In this document: positions 1 through 7,705 of the stretch, in pieces
Layout of the letters: the number at the start of each line of letters is the position of its first letter
Position numbering within the stretch: position 1 is the stretch's first letter
Origin: Streptomyces actuosus
GTDB taxonomy: Bacteria > Actinomycetota > Actinomycetes > Streptomycetales > Streptomycetaceae
DNA length: 64,000 bases
NCBI RefSeq assembly: GCF_016921115.1
Contig: NZ_JAFFZS010000001.1
Span: 558,001-622,000 of the forward strand
Direction of reading: 5' to 3'
Translations under genes and position numbers: made by a program
The notes under the pieces: model-generated
Told to the model about the DNA's origin: nothing
Databases searched by the model: none
Seen by the model: only the letters and a program-made list of their open reading frames with translations

Positions 1-1
1 C

Positions 2-844
2 GCCCGGCACCCCGAGGCCGTCGCCGAGGCAGCGGCCCGGCGCTCGCGCCGCCCCCTGGTGCGCGACGGCGGCCGTCTGATGATCGTCGCCGCCGACCAT
101 CCGGCGCGCGGCGTCCTCGGCGCCGGCGACCGCCCCCTGGCCATGGCGCATCGCGCCGATCTCCTTCGGCGGCTCTGCGTGGCCCTGTCCCGGCCCGGCG
201 TCGACGGGGTCCTCGCCAGCGCCGACGTCCTGGAGGACCTGCTCCTGCTCGGCGTGCTGGAGGACAAGATCGTCATGGGCTCGATGAACCGCGGTGGACT
301 GGCCGGGGCGGTCTTCGAGATGGACGACCGCTTCACCGGCCACCGCGCCGCCGACCTCGCCCGGCTCCGCTTCGACGCGGGCAAACTGCTGCTGCGCATC
401 GACCACACCGACGCCGGCTCGCTCACCACCCTGGAGAGCGCCGCCCGCGCCGTCGACGACATGGCAGCGCACCGGCTGCCGGTGTTCGTCGAGCCGTTCG
501 TCTGCCGTCGGGTCGACGGCCGCGTGTGCAACGACCTGTCGGCCGAGGCCGTCACCCGCTCCATCGCCATCGCCTCGGGCCTGGGCGGCACCTCCGCCTA
601 CACCTGGCTGAAACTCCCCGTCACCGACGACCCGGACGACATGGCCGCGGTGCTGGAGACCTCGAGCCTGCCGGCCGTGCTGCTCGGCGGGGACGTCGGG
701 GCGGACCAGGAGGCCGCCTACGAGCGGTGGGGCAAGGCGCTGCGCCTGCCCGCCGTCCAGGGCATGGTGGTCGGCCGCTCGCTGCTCTACCCGGCCGGGG
801 GCAGCGTCGCGGAGGCGGTCGACACGGCCGTGGGGCTGTTGTGA
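2..844 (+). CDS. Cgl0159-type (beta/alpha)8 aldolase-like protein, 5' end missing
   Basis: The frame is open from base 2, so the true start lies before the window; the GTG at 59 is probably an internal valine. Visible blocks are VAADHPARG near the left end, LKLPVTDDP and a late VLLGGDVG, typical of DeoC/LacD-like TIM-barrel aldolases. In actinobacteria this family sits between iolC and iolB in myo-inositol clusters, and it is proposed to cleave or process the phosphorylated deoxy-keto-gluconate intermediate; that activity is inferred from context. The stop lies 14 bases before iolB, so the two are almost certainly cotranscribed. Confidence is high for the family and moderate for the reaction. 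Confidence 0.85.
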   Translation, partial: ARHPEAVAEAAARRSRRPLVRDGGRLMIVAADHPARGVLGAGDRPLAMAHRADLLRRLCVALSRPGVDGVLASADVLEDLLLLGVLEDKIVMGSMNRGGLAGAVFEMDDRFTGHRAADLARLRFDAGKLLLRIDHTDAGSLTTLESAARAVDDMAAHRLPVFVEPFVCRRVDGRVCNDLSAEAVTRSIAIASGLGGTSAYTWLKLPVTDDPDDMAAVLETSSLPAVLLGGDVGADQEAAYERWGKALRLPAVQGMVVGRSLLYPAGGSVAEAVDTAVGLL

Positions 845-858
845 CCCGGAGGCACCGC

Positions 859-1749
859 ATGACGTACCACCTTCCCGCGGGCACGGCGGCCGCGGGCCCC
901 TGCACCGTCGACATCACGCCCGAGAGCGCCGGCTGGGGCCACGCCCGCCTGCGGGTCCTCGACCTGCCGCCGGGCGGCAGGTACGCCTTCGACACCGGCG
1001 ACAGCGAATGGATCGTGCTCCCGCTCGCCGGTGGCTGCACGGTCGCCGTCACCGACGACTTCGGCGAGAACTCGTTCGAGCTGGCCGGCCGCCGGGACGT
1101 CTTCAGCGGCGTGAGCGACTTCGCCTACGCACCGCGCGACGCCCGTACCGCCCTCACCTCGGCGGACGGAGGACGCTTCGCGCTGACGGGCGCCCGCTGC
1201 TCCCGCCGGCTGCCCACCCGGTACGGCCCCGCCTCCGAGGTGCCGGTGGAACTGCGCGGGACGGGCAGCTGCTCGCGCCAGGTGAACAACTTCGGTGCGG
1301 CCGAGGTGTTCGGGTGCGACAAGCTCATCGCGGTCGAGGTGATCACACCCGGCGGGAACTGGTCGTCGTTCCCGCCGCACAAGCACGACGAGCACCGGCC
1401 GGGCGAGGAGTCGGAGCTGGAGGAGATCTACTACTTCGAGTTCGCCGCCCACGGCTCCACACCCGGCCTCGGCTACCAGCGGGTCTCCCCCTCCGGCCGG
1501 GGCCGGGGGACGGACGTGCTGGCCGAGGTCCGCGACGGGGACGTCGTCCTGATCCCGGACGGCTGGCACGGCCCGTCCATGGCCGTGCCCGGCCACCACA
1601 TGTACTACCTCAACGTCATGGCCGGCCCCGAAACCGAGCGGGCCTGGCTGATCCGCGACCACCCCGACCACGCCTGGGTGCGCGACACCTGGCCCGGCCG
1701 GCCGGTCGATCCGCGGCTGCCCCTGTACACCGCCCCGGCCGGCCCCTGA
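859..1749 (+). CDS. iolB: 5-deoxy-glucuronate isomerase
   Basis: A 296-residue cytoplasmic enzyme that converts 5-deoxy-D-glucuronate to 2-deoxy-5-keto-gluconate in myo-inositol catabolism. The bicupin metal-site region is recognisable: PPHKHDEHRPGEESELEEIYYFEF gives the HxH and Glu ligands of the C-terminal cupin, and WHGPSMAVPGHHMYYLNVMAGP follows as in the KduI/IolB family. The length is usual for IolB. The ATG is chosen because GGAGG lies 7 bases upstream; a GTG at 841 in the same frame has no comparable site. It follows the aldolase-like gene by 14 bases, which fits an iol operon continuing from outside the window. Confidence 0.93.
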   Translation: MTYHLPAGTAAAGPCTVDITPESAGWGHARLRVLDLPPGGRYAFDTGDSEWIVLPLAGGCTVAVTDDFGENSFELAGRRDVFSGVSDFAYAPRDARTALTSADGGRFALTGARCSRRLPTRYGPASEVPVELRGTGSCSRQVNNFGAAEVFGCDKLIAVEVITPGGNWSSFPPHKHDEHRPGEESELEEIYYFEFAAHGSTPGLGYQRVSPSGRGRGTDVLAEVRDGDVVLIPDGWHGPSMAVPGHHMYYLNVMAGPETERAWLIRDHPDHAWVRDTWPGRPVDPRLPLYTAPAGP

Positions 1750-1816
1750 CGAGGCCGCGCCGTCCGCCCTGCCGCGCGATGCCCCTCGGGCACCGCACAC
1801 GCCCGGCGCCCACCAC

Positions 1817-2215
1817 GTGCCGGTGTTCGCGTTCGTGGCCCTCGATGTGCTGTCCGCACTGCTGGCCTCGGTCCTGCTGCTCGCCCTCTTCGACCGCCGG
1901 CTCGTCCCCGCCCTGCTCCCCGCCGCCTGGGTGGTCTGCCTTTCAGTGCAAACGGGTCTGTGCACAGCCCTGCCTGCGGTCCGGGATGGACGAGTCCACC
2001 GGGTCCTGCGCTCCGCGGCCCTCGTCTCCGTGGCGGGGAGCGTGGCGTGGTGGTTCGCGCCGGGCGTCGGCCTGCTGCACGACACGCTCTTCGCACTGCC
2101 CGTCACCGTGTCGGCGACGCTGCTGCTGCGGCAGGCGAGGCGCCTGCGGATGCGGACGGCCGCCGCGGCTACCCCCTGCGCACCCGCTTCAGCCGCTTCG
2201 CCACCCCGGCGCTGA
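1817..2215 (+). CDS. small hypothetical membrane protein
   Basis: A 132-codon GTG-started frame with three or four likely membrane segments (about residues 3-24, 31-50, 67-85 and 88-105) and a basic tail (RRLRMR). No family was recognised. It lies 67 bases after iolB on the same strand, but no good ribosome binding site precedes the start. Its last 47 bases overlap the end of the convergent monooxygenase gene. The hydrophobic pattern argues for a real gene, while the weak start and overlap argue for caution. It could be a short integral membrane protein unrelated to inositol use. Confidence 0.45.
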   Translation: MPVFAFVALDVLSALLASVLLLALFDRRLVPALLPAAWVVCLSVQTGLCTALPAVRDGRVHRVLRSAALVSVAGSVAWWFAPGVGLLHDTLFALPVTVSATLLLRQARRLRMRTAAAATPCAPASAASPPRR

Positions 2216-3416
2216 TCCGCCCGGTGGCGTAGCCGGTCCCGCACACGAACCGCAGCAGCGGCCCGAAGGTGGGGGCCGCGGACAGCCCGGTGAAGAACAG
2301 GCCGGGCACCGAGGCCTCGAAGCGGGTCGAGAGCCACGGCGCCCCGGAGACGGTCACGGCGACCTCGCGACGCAGGTCCGGGCTCAGCACCCCCAAGCGG
2401 CCCAGGTCCACCCGGTATCCGGTCCCGGCGATCACGTGGTCGACCCTCAGCAGGCGGCTGGACCCGTTCGATCCCCGCAGCTCCAGACGTACACCTCCGG
2501 CCCCGTCCGGTGCCGCCGAGGCGATGCTCGTGCCGCAGCGCACCGAGACGGCCCCGTCGATCCGGTCGCGGAGCCACCACGCGCCGTGCGGCCCGAGCAC
2601 GGTCCGCAGCACCTGCTCGCGGACGTCTTCGGGCAGGTGCCGGAAGACGGCGGGGCCCTTGCAACTGGCCACCAGCGGCCAGCCCTCGCCGAGGAGGGAG
2701 TTCGGGGCCCTCAGCCGCTCGCTCAGCGGTCGCTCCTCCGGCCAGTCGGTCCACGGGGCCTCGTCGAAGGCCAGCGCGGAGGTTCGGGCGAGCACCGTGG
2801 CCCGGGCACCCGCCTCGTGCAGCAGCGCCGCGCTCTCCAGCGCCGACTGCCCCGCCCCCACGACGGCCACGTGCCGCCCCGCGAACGGCGCGAAGTCGAC
2901 GTGGTCGGCCGTGTGGGAGGCAAGTCCGTCCCGGGCGAGGGCGGTGAGTTCGGGCGGCATGTGGGCGAACTCCGCGGCGCCCACGGCCAGCACCACGGCA
3001 CCGCTGCGGAACTCCTCGCCGGACTCCAGGACGACCCGGAAGCCGCCATCGGATGCCCGGTCCACCTGGCGCACCGTCACCCGTTCGAGTTGCGGTGCGG
3101 CGTACCGCTGGAACCAGAGCCCGTACCGGACGAACTCCGACAGCGGCACCGGGTCGCGCAGGCCGCGAGGCGCCCGCCCCTCGATCGCGGCGAAGTCCTG
3201 CAGTCGATGTCCGGGACGTGGCGAGGCGATGGACGAGGACAAGGGCGACGACTTGAGGTACATGCCTTCGGGCATGTGGCTGCGCCATCCGCCCATCGGC
3301 TCCCCGAAGACACGGAGAGGGATCCCGCGGTCGTTCAGGTGCGCCGCCGCGGCCAGGCCGTACGGTCCGGCTCCGACGACCGTGACGCGCTGCAAGGTTG
3401 CTCCTGGCGAGTCCAC
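2169..3416 (-). CDS. FAD/NAD(P)-dependent monooxygenase-like oxidoreductase
   Basis: A 415-residue flavoprotein with the flavin-containing/Baeyer-Villiger monooxygenase layout. The first Rossmann motif is VTVVGAGPYGLAAAAH near the N-terminus, the second nucleotide-binding motif is HVAVVGAGQSALESAALLHEAG in the middle, and the FMO-type GTGYRVD comes later. The substrate cannot be predicted. GTG at 3416 is chosen because AGGGAG lies 6 bases upstream; a TTG at 3395 also has AGGAG upstream, and a longer ATG frame begins inside the operator. It is divergent from the tetR gene, and the shared gap holds a TTTAC-N3-GTATA site, so repression by that TetR is likely. Confidence 0.85.
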   Translation of the reverse strand: MDSPGATLQRVTVVGAGPYGLAAAAHLNDRGIPLRVFGEPMGGWRSHMPEGMYLKSSPLSSSIASPRPGHRLQDFAAIEGRAPRGLRDPVPLSEFVRYGLWFQRYAAPQLERVTVRQVDRASDGGFRVVLESGEEFRSGAVVLAVGAAEFAHMPPELTALARDGLASHTADHVDFAPFAGRHVAVVGAGQSALESAALLHEAGARATVLARTSALAFDEAPWTDWPEERPLSERLRAPNSLLGEGWPLVASCKGPAVFRHLPEDVREQVLRTVLGPHGAWWLRDRIDGAVSVRCGTSIASAAPDGAGGVRLELRGSNGSSRLLRVDHVIAGTGYRVDLGRLGVLSPDLRREVAVTVSGAPWLSTRFEASVPGLFFTGLSAAPTFGPLLRFVCGTGYATGRISAGVAKRLKRVRRG

Positions 3417-3481
3417 GATCCGCTCCCTGTCGGGCGGGCTGTCGGGCCGGTCTCCCCTCTCCGCACCCGGATGGGCGTACA

Positions 3482-3494
3482 TTTACGCCGTATA
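3482..3494. promoter_or_regulatory. candidate TetR operator, site 1 (TTTAC-N3-GTATA)
   Basis: TTTACGCCGTATA is an imperfect dyad midway between the monooxygenase and tetR starts. The extended form TTTACGCCGTATACGTACA matches site 2 near 5971 at 15 of 19 positions. Binding by the adjacent TetR is inferred. Confidence 0.6.
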
Positions 3495-3577
3495 CGTACA
3501 GACTGCGCCCCGGGGGGCCTAGAGTCAACACGGCACGGCACGGCGACAGGGCCAGGCCGGCCAGCAGGAGGTGGGAC

Positions 3578-4330
3578 ATGGCCGAGGAGAGGCCCGGGCA
3601 GCATGCGCAGAGCGGCGCGGAGGCTCCCGCACGGCGCGCCAGCGATCACGGGCGCTATGGCCGACTGAGCCGGGAGCGCGTGCTGGCCACGGCGCTGGAA
3701 CTGGTGGACCGGGAAGGCCTGTCGGCGCTGAGCATGCGGCGCCTCGGCGCCGAACTCGGCGTGGAGGCGATGGCCCTGTACCGGTACGCCGACAGCAAGG
3801 ACGCACTGCTCGACGGCCTGGTCGAGGCGCTCTACCAGGAGCTGGAGGAGCGGCTGGCCGCCGAGGCGCCGGCCCCCGGGACGGAACCGGACTGGCGTGC
3901 CGACCTGCACCGGATCGCACGGGTCACCTACGACGTGTGCCTCACCCACCCGCAGGCGGTGCCGCTGCTGGCGACGCGCATGCTGGCGGTGCCGCTGGCG
4001 CGCAGGCCGCTCGCCGTCCTCCGCGACCACGAGCGGGTCCTGGACCTGCTGAGGCGGGCGGGGCTGGACGAGGCCGCCACGGCCGCCGCCTTCCGGGCGT
4101 TCACGGCGTGGCTGCTGGGATACGTGTCGGTGGAGCTGCGCCCGGTCGTGGACAACCCCGACGAGCCCGAGCCGTCCTTCCGGCTCGGGCTGCACAGGAT
4201 GCCGGCACAGGAGCTGCCGGTCCTGCGGGAGACGACGCCGGTCCTGGCCGAACGCGGCGGGCCGGACGGCCTGGCCACCGGACTGGACGCCCTCCTCGAC
4301 CGGTTGGCGGGACCTCCCCGTTCCGGCTGA
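3578..4330 (+). CDS. TetR-family transcriptional regulator
   Basis: A 250-residue regulator. After a charged N-terminal tail comes a TetR helix-turn-helix (LSRERVLATALELVDREGLSALSMRRLGAELGVEAMALYRYADSKDALLDGLVEAL, about residues 30-85), followed by a helical ligand-binding domain of the TetR_C type, as in the tetracycline-repressor branch. ATG at 3578 has a perfect AGGAGGTG upstream. It is divergent from the flavin monooxygenase. The intergenic dyad recurs twice near 6 kb, which suggests that it controls itself, the monooxygenase, the sortase/peptide unit and the glycosyltransferase. The ligand is unknown. Confidence 0.92.
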   Translation: MAEERPGQHAQSGAEAPARRASDHGRYGRLSRERVLATALELVDREGLSALSMRRLGAELGVEAMALYRYADSKDALLDGLVEALYQELEERLAAEAPAPGTEPDWRADLHRIARVTYDVCLTHPQAVPLLATRMLAVPLARRPLAVLRDHERVLDLLRRAGLDEAATAAAFRAFTAWLLGYVSVELRPVVDNPDEPEPSFRLGLHRMPAQELPVLRETTPVLAERGGPDGLATGLDALLDRLAGPPRSG

Positions 4331-4443
4331 GCCCCTGCCGCGGTACGCCGGAGCGCGACCGGGGGCCGCCCCGGGCGGCACGCGCGTCACGGAGCGGCAG
4401 CGGCGGCACCCCACCGGCGGGGCGCCGACCCGGCGCGGCGGTG

Positions 4444-4926
4444 TCAGGCGGCCGCGCGGAGCCGGTCCAGCTCGGTACCGATCGCCTCCCGCAGCGCGTC
4501 GTGCCGCGGGCCGAGCCTGTCCCGCTCCCCGGTCCACCGGTCCGGCGGGTGCAACCACACCGGCGCACCGGCCAGTTCCGCCGGCTCCCACGTGTACCGC
4601 GGCCAGACATGGGCGTGCAGGAACGGATCCCTGTTGCCCAGGATCTCCAGGTTCACCCGGCGGAAGCCGGGATCGAGACTGCGACAGGCGCGCTCGACCG
4701 CCTCACCCAGCAGGTCCATGTCGGACAGGAACGCCAGCCGCCCGGCCCTCGGCAGGTCGGACAGCCGCTCCACACCCGGCTCGTCCACCAGGAGCACCGA
4801 GTACCCCGGCAGGAACTGGACGTCCCCGATCACCGCGAAACCCGCCGAGAGCCGCCGCAGCACGGTCGGGTTCTCGCCCCGCAGGGCGGCACCGATCCGG
4901 TCCGCCCGCCAGTCCTGTGTCGTCAT
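4444..4926 (-). CDS. HIT-family nucleotide-binding protein (Ap4A hydrolase-like)
   Basis: A 160-residue protein of the histidine-triad superfamily. The motif is LHAHVWPRY (His104 and His106), so the third His of the canonical HxHxH is replaced by Trp. Upstream is a typical beta-strand and helix core (GYSVLLVDEPGVERLSDLP). Family members hydrolyse or transfer nucleotidyl groups, and diadenosine tetraphosphate hydrolase is the usual annotation. Whether this variant motif is active is not certain. It lies 76 bases downstream of the sortase gene on the same strand and could be the last member of that transcript. The tetR gene converges on it. Confidence 0.8.
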   Translation of the reverse strand: MTTQDWRADRIGAALRGENPTVLRRLSAGFAVIGDVQFLPGYSVLLVDEPGVERLSDLPRAGRLAFLSDMDLLGEAVERACRSLDPGFRRVNLEILGNRDPFLHAHVWPRYTWEPAELAGAPVWLHPPDRWTGERDRLGPRHDALREAIGTELDRLRAAA

Positions 4927-5002
4927 GGCCCGAAGCTGTCGAAACGCGACCGGCCGCCGCCCCTTCGGCTCTGCGCCCGCACCCGGGTCGCGGCCCTCGC
5001 CT

Positions 5003-5641
5003 TCACTCCAACTCGCCCCACACGACGAGACGATGCGTGTAGGCGCGGGTCACCGGGTCGCGGTCCGTGCACGTCGTGAGGGTGATGCGGGCCTTGTCGG
5101 GTTCGGCGCCGGGCCTGTTCGGCACCGGCAGAACGACGCCGACTTCGGTCGGCTCCACGGTCTTCGTGGCGGTGACGCGATAGGTGTACGTTCGCCCGCG
5201 CCACTCCACGACGAGCGCATCGCCGCGCACCAGTTCGTCCAATCGATTGAACGGCTGGCCCCATCCGGTGCGGTGACCGGCAACGGCGAAGTTGCCGGTG
5301 TCGCCCGGTAGCGCCGTGCCCGGATAGTGCCCCGGCCCCTTCGCCAGGTCGTCCGGAGACACGCCCTCGACGACCACGGGGTGGTATCCGGCACCGAATC
5401 GCGGAACACGCAGGACCGCGAGCGCCGCCCCCTCCTGCGGCCCCGACGCAGGCACCGGCCCGCTCCCGGAAACGGCCGGCGAGTCGTATCCGGCCCGCGG
5501 CAGGGAGAGCTGCGCGCGCAGGTCGCGCTGGGCCTGCCCGTAATCGTGGTTCCGCTGCCAGTTCCGGTACGCGGTGAAGGCCCCCAGCAGCAGACCCGCC
5601 AGGATCAGCCCCACCCCGACAGAGCGGATCAGGTTCCGCAT
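5003..5641 (-). CDS. class E-type sortase
   Basis: A 212-residue membrane-anchored transpeptidase. A basic start and one membrane helix (residues 5-24) are followed by a linker and the sortase beta-barrel. The catalytic triad is visible: His123 in AGHRTGWG, Cys191 in LTTCTD and Arg204 in YTHRLVVWGE. Sortases of this actinobacterial type cleave an LPxTG/LAxTG signal between Thr and Gly and attach the substrate to the cell wall outside the membrane. The start has no competitor with a better context. The gene directly upstream (66-base gap) encodes a 58-residue peptide ending in an LPVTG sorting signal, which is the obvious candidate substrate. The pair is probably one transcript under operator site 2. 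Confidence 0.92.
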   Translation of the reverse strand: MRNLIRSVGVGLILAGLLLGAFTAYRNWQRNHDYGQAQRDLRAQLSLPRAGYDSPAVSGSGPVPASGPQEGAALAVLRVPRFGAGYHPVVVEGVSPDDLAKGPGHYPGTALPGDTGNFAVAGHRTGWGQPFNRLDELVRGDALVVEWRGRTYTYRVTATKTVEPTEVGVVLPVPNRPGAEPDKARITLTTCTDRDPVTRAYTHRLVVWGELE

Positions 5642-5707
5642 GATGCGACACCCCCAGGCGTTCCGGCGGGATCGCTCGTCGCACGGCCCCGCCGCGATGG
5701 ACGGGGG

Positions 5708-5884
5708 TCAGGTGTCGTCGCCGTGCGTCCGGCGGGGGACCAGCCGCAGGAGGGCGAATCCCGCCGAGACGAGAACGAACATCACGATCCAGAACCAGAT
5801 GCTGTCCACACCGCCGGTGACGGGCAGCATGCCGGCACCGGCTCCCGCGGTAGCCGCCGTACCCGCGCCTGTGTAGTCCGCCAT
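5708..5884 (-). CDS. 58-residue LPVTG sorting-signal peptide
   Basis: A tiny protein consisting almost only of a cell-wall sorting signal: a 19-residue Gly/Ala/Thr-rich head, LPVTG at residues 20-24, a hydrophobic stretch at about 26-48 and the positive tail VPRRTHGDDT. There is no N-terminal signal peptide. The C-terminal arginines would favour an outside N-terminus by the positive-inside rule, which would place LPVTG where a sortase can reach it. ATG at 5884 is preceded by GAAAGGGG. It lies 66 bases before the sortase gene on the same strand. Cleavage would leave only about 23 residues on the wall, so the head may be a displayed tag or a regulatory decoy. The function is unknown. Confidence 0.8.
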   Translation of the reverse strand: MADYTGAGTAATAGAGAGMLPVTGGVDSIWFWIVMFVLVSAGFALLRLVPRRTHGDDT

Positions 5885-5970
5885 GATGTACCCCTTTCGA
5901 ACGCAGCGAGCACGACGGAATGACCGGAGCACGTACGAGCCTCTGACCCCACCCCGCCGTACACTGCACG

Positions 5971-5983
5971 TTTACGATGTATA
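5971..5983. promoter_or_regulatory. candidate TetR operator, site 2 (TTTAC-N3-GTATA)
   Basis: TTTACGATGTATA lies 87 bases upstream of the LPVTG-peptide start and overlaps the perfect AT-rich palindrome TGTATATATACA (5978-5989). It matches site 1 over 15 of 19 bases. It could also contribute a -10-like element. Confidence 0.6.
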
Positions 5984-6103
5984 TATACACTTTGGACCCG
6001 CTGGGCGACGAGGGCAAGCGGAGCCCCCATCCACTTCCCGAGCCACCCTCCCCCGTCGCGTTTGACGCGCCACGACACCGGCCGGATACTGGAAATCAGC
6101 GTA

Positions 6104-6120
6104 CGTTTACATCGTAAACG
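6104..6120. promoter_or_regulatory. candidate TetR operator, site 3 (17-bp palindrome)
   Basis: CGTTTACATCGTAAACG has two perfect 7-base arms around a 3-base centre and ends 41 bases before the glycosyltransferase ATG. It is the most symmetrical of the three TTTAC-N3-GTAWA sites. Confidence 0.65.
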
Positions 6121-6161
6121 CAGATGGCAGACCGGCACGGTTCGACCGAAGGACGGACGCC

Positions 6162-7328
6162 ATGCCCCCTATCCAAGGCCCCCGCCCTGTCCTCGACGGC
6201 CGGGTCCCGCCCACCCGGACGCCTCCCCGCCCCCGGCTCGGGCCGGGGGGACCCCGGGCGACGAAGGGGCCGGGAGTCGTGGTGGCGCTCGTCCCCGCGT
6301 ACAAAGAGGTGGACTCGCTGCAGCACGTCCTCGACGCGCTCAACGCCCAGACGCGCCCGCCCGACCGCATCGTCGTGACCCTCGACCCGCACAAGGAACC
6401 GGCAAGGACCGCCGAACTGGAACGGATCGGCCGCGGGGCCGGCGCCGAGGTACGGCACTCGGTCGGCAACCGGTACAAGAAGGCCGGCAACCTCAACGGG
6501 GCACTGGCCGAACTCCTGCCGTCCCTCTCGGAGGGCGACGCGATCCTCGTGCAGGACGCCGACACCTACCTCGACCCCCGCTTCATCGAGGTGGCCCTCG
6601 CGAAGCTGCTCGAGGGCCACGGTGCCGCTGGCGGCAACTTCCGCGGCCGCGGCGGCGGCGGGCTGTGCGGAGCCTTCCAGCGGAACGAGTTCGCCCGGTA
6701 TGCCCGGGACACGGCCCGCAAACGCGGAAAGGTGCTGTGCCTGACGGGCACCGCCTGCCTGTTCCGGGCAGAGGCGCTCAAGGACGTGCTGGGGGCGCGC
6801 GGGAACGGCGAGCTGCCGGCCGCGGACGGTGTGTACGACACCAAGGTGCTGACCGAGGACAACGAACTCACCCTGGCCCTGAAGCACCGCGGCTGGCGCG
6901 TCGTGGCACCTGCCGGGGCCACCATGACGACCGAGGTCATGCCTACGTGGCGCGAGCTGGCGCGGCAGCGGCTCCGCTGGAAGCGCGGAGCCCTGGAGAA
7001 CCTCTTCGACTACGGGCTGACGCGCCACACTCTCGAAGGATGGGTCAGGCAGCTGGTCGCCCTGCTGGGCACCGCCGTGTCGGCCTTCTACCTGGGCGCC
7101 CTGCTGTGGTTCCTGTGCAGCGGAGCCGGCGTTCGCATCGCACCGTTCTGGTTGCTGCTCTCCGCGTTCTACGCGATCGAGCGGGCGATCACCGTGAACG
7201 CCCGGGGGTGGCGGGTGGCGGCTGCCTCGATGCTGGTCCTCCCGGAATGGTGCTACGACCTGTTTCTCCAGGGGGTGCACCTGCGGGCGCTGACTGAGAC
7301 GGCTCTGCGCAGGGAGCGCACCTGGTAG
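6162..7328 (+). CDS. family 2 processive beta-glycosyltransferase, membrane-bound
   Basis: A 388-residue cellulose/hyaluronan-synthase-like enzyme. After a proline-rich N-terminal tail (residues 1-38) comes the GT-A domain: VPAYKEVDSL, the metal-binding QDADT (Asp132/Asp134), the catalytic-base region TEDNEL (231-236) and the processive signature QRLRW (269-273). Two or more membrane helices follow (about 296-345). Enzymes of this type polymerise UDP-sugars and pass the glycan through the membrane. ATG at 6162 has GAAGGA upstream. A palindromic operator lies just before the gene, shared in type with the TetR/monooxygenase promoter. No partner for polymer maturation is adjacent, and the sugar is unknown. 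Confidence 0.88.
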   Translation: MPPIQGPRPVLDGRVPPTRTPPRPRLGPGGPRATKGPGVVVALVPAYKEVDSLQHVLDALNAQTRPPDRIVVTLDPHKEPARTAELERIGRGAGAEVRHSVGNRYKKAGNLNGALAELLPSLSEGDAILVQDADTYLDPRFIEVALAKLLEGHGAAGGNFRGRGGGGLCGAFQRNEFARYARDTARKRGKVLCLTGTACLFRAEALKDVLGARGNGELPAADGVYDTKVLTEDNELTLALKHRGWRVVAPAGATMTTEVMPTWRELARQRLRWKRGALENLFDYGLTRHTLEGWVRQLVALLGTAVSAFYLGALLWFLCSGAGVRIAPFWLLLSAFYAIERAITVNARGWRVAAASMLVLPEWCYDLFLQGVHLRALTETALRRERTW

Positions 7329-7525
7329 GGCGCGTCGGGTTGCCCCCGGTCCGCCGCAGCCGGGTCCGTGGAAGCGGGCATCGGCCGGACCAGGAGACGG
7401 GACAGGGGATGGGTGTGGACGTGACCGCGGAACGGGTGACCCGCTGCCGTGCGAGCGGGTGACGGCGTACGCCATGAACGGGCACCGCGACGCCGAGTGA
7501 CCCGGGCGACGCGCTCGCCCGGCCG

Positions 7526-7666
7526 GGAACGCGGCCCTTCGACCTCACCGGCCGCCCGATGCGCGGCCGGCGCGTCGTCGGCGCGTCGGCCCTCGCCGAG
7601 GACGAGGACCCCGCCGACCGGATTGACCGGGGGCACGGCTTCGCGTCGGTCCTGCCCCCGAAGTAG
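7526..7666 (+). pseudogene. TfoX N-terminal-domain protein remnant (C-terminal tail)
   Basis: The frame ending at the TAG of 7664-7666 reads RPFDLTGRPMRGRRVVGASALAED, then ADRIDRGHGFASVLPPK. This resembles the C-terminus of TfoX_N proteins (GRPM-x-G-xx-VV followed by a W/RxxxxFAxSLPPK-like end). A stop at 7475-7477 closes the frame upstream, no start codon with a ribosome site precedes it, and the body of the domain is absent. I read it as a decayed fragment. The rest of the 7329-7705 gap shows no supported gene. Confidence 0.45.
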
Positions 7667-7705
7667 GCCCCCTCGGTGGGGAAGGCAAGGGCCGCCCGCC
7701 CGCGC

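Noticed and set aside
787..3579. Very long open frame (930 codons) on the minus strand across iolB and the monooxygenase
   Set aside because: It lies antisense or out of frame to well-supported genes, is Arg/Pro/Gly-rich and has no domain. It is a by-product of high GC, as are many other long frames here.
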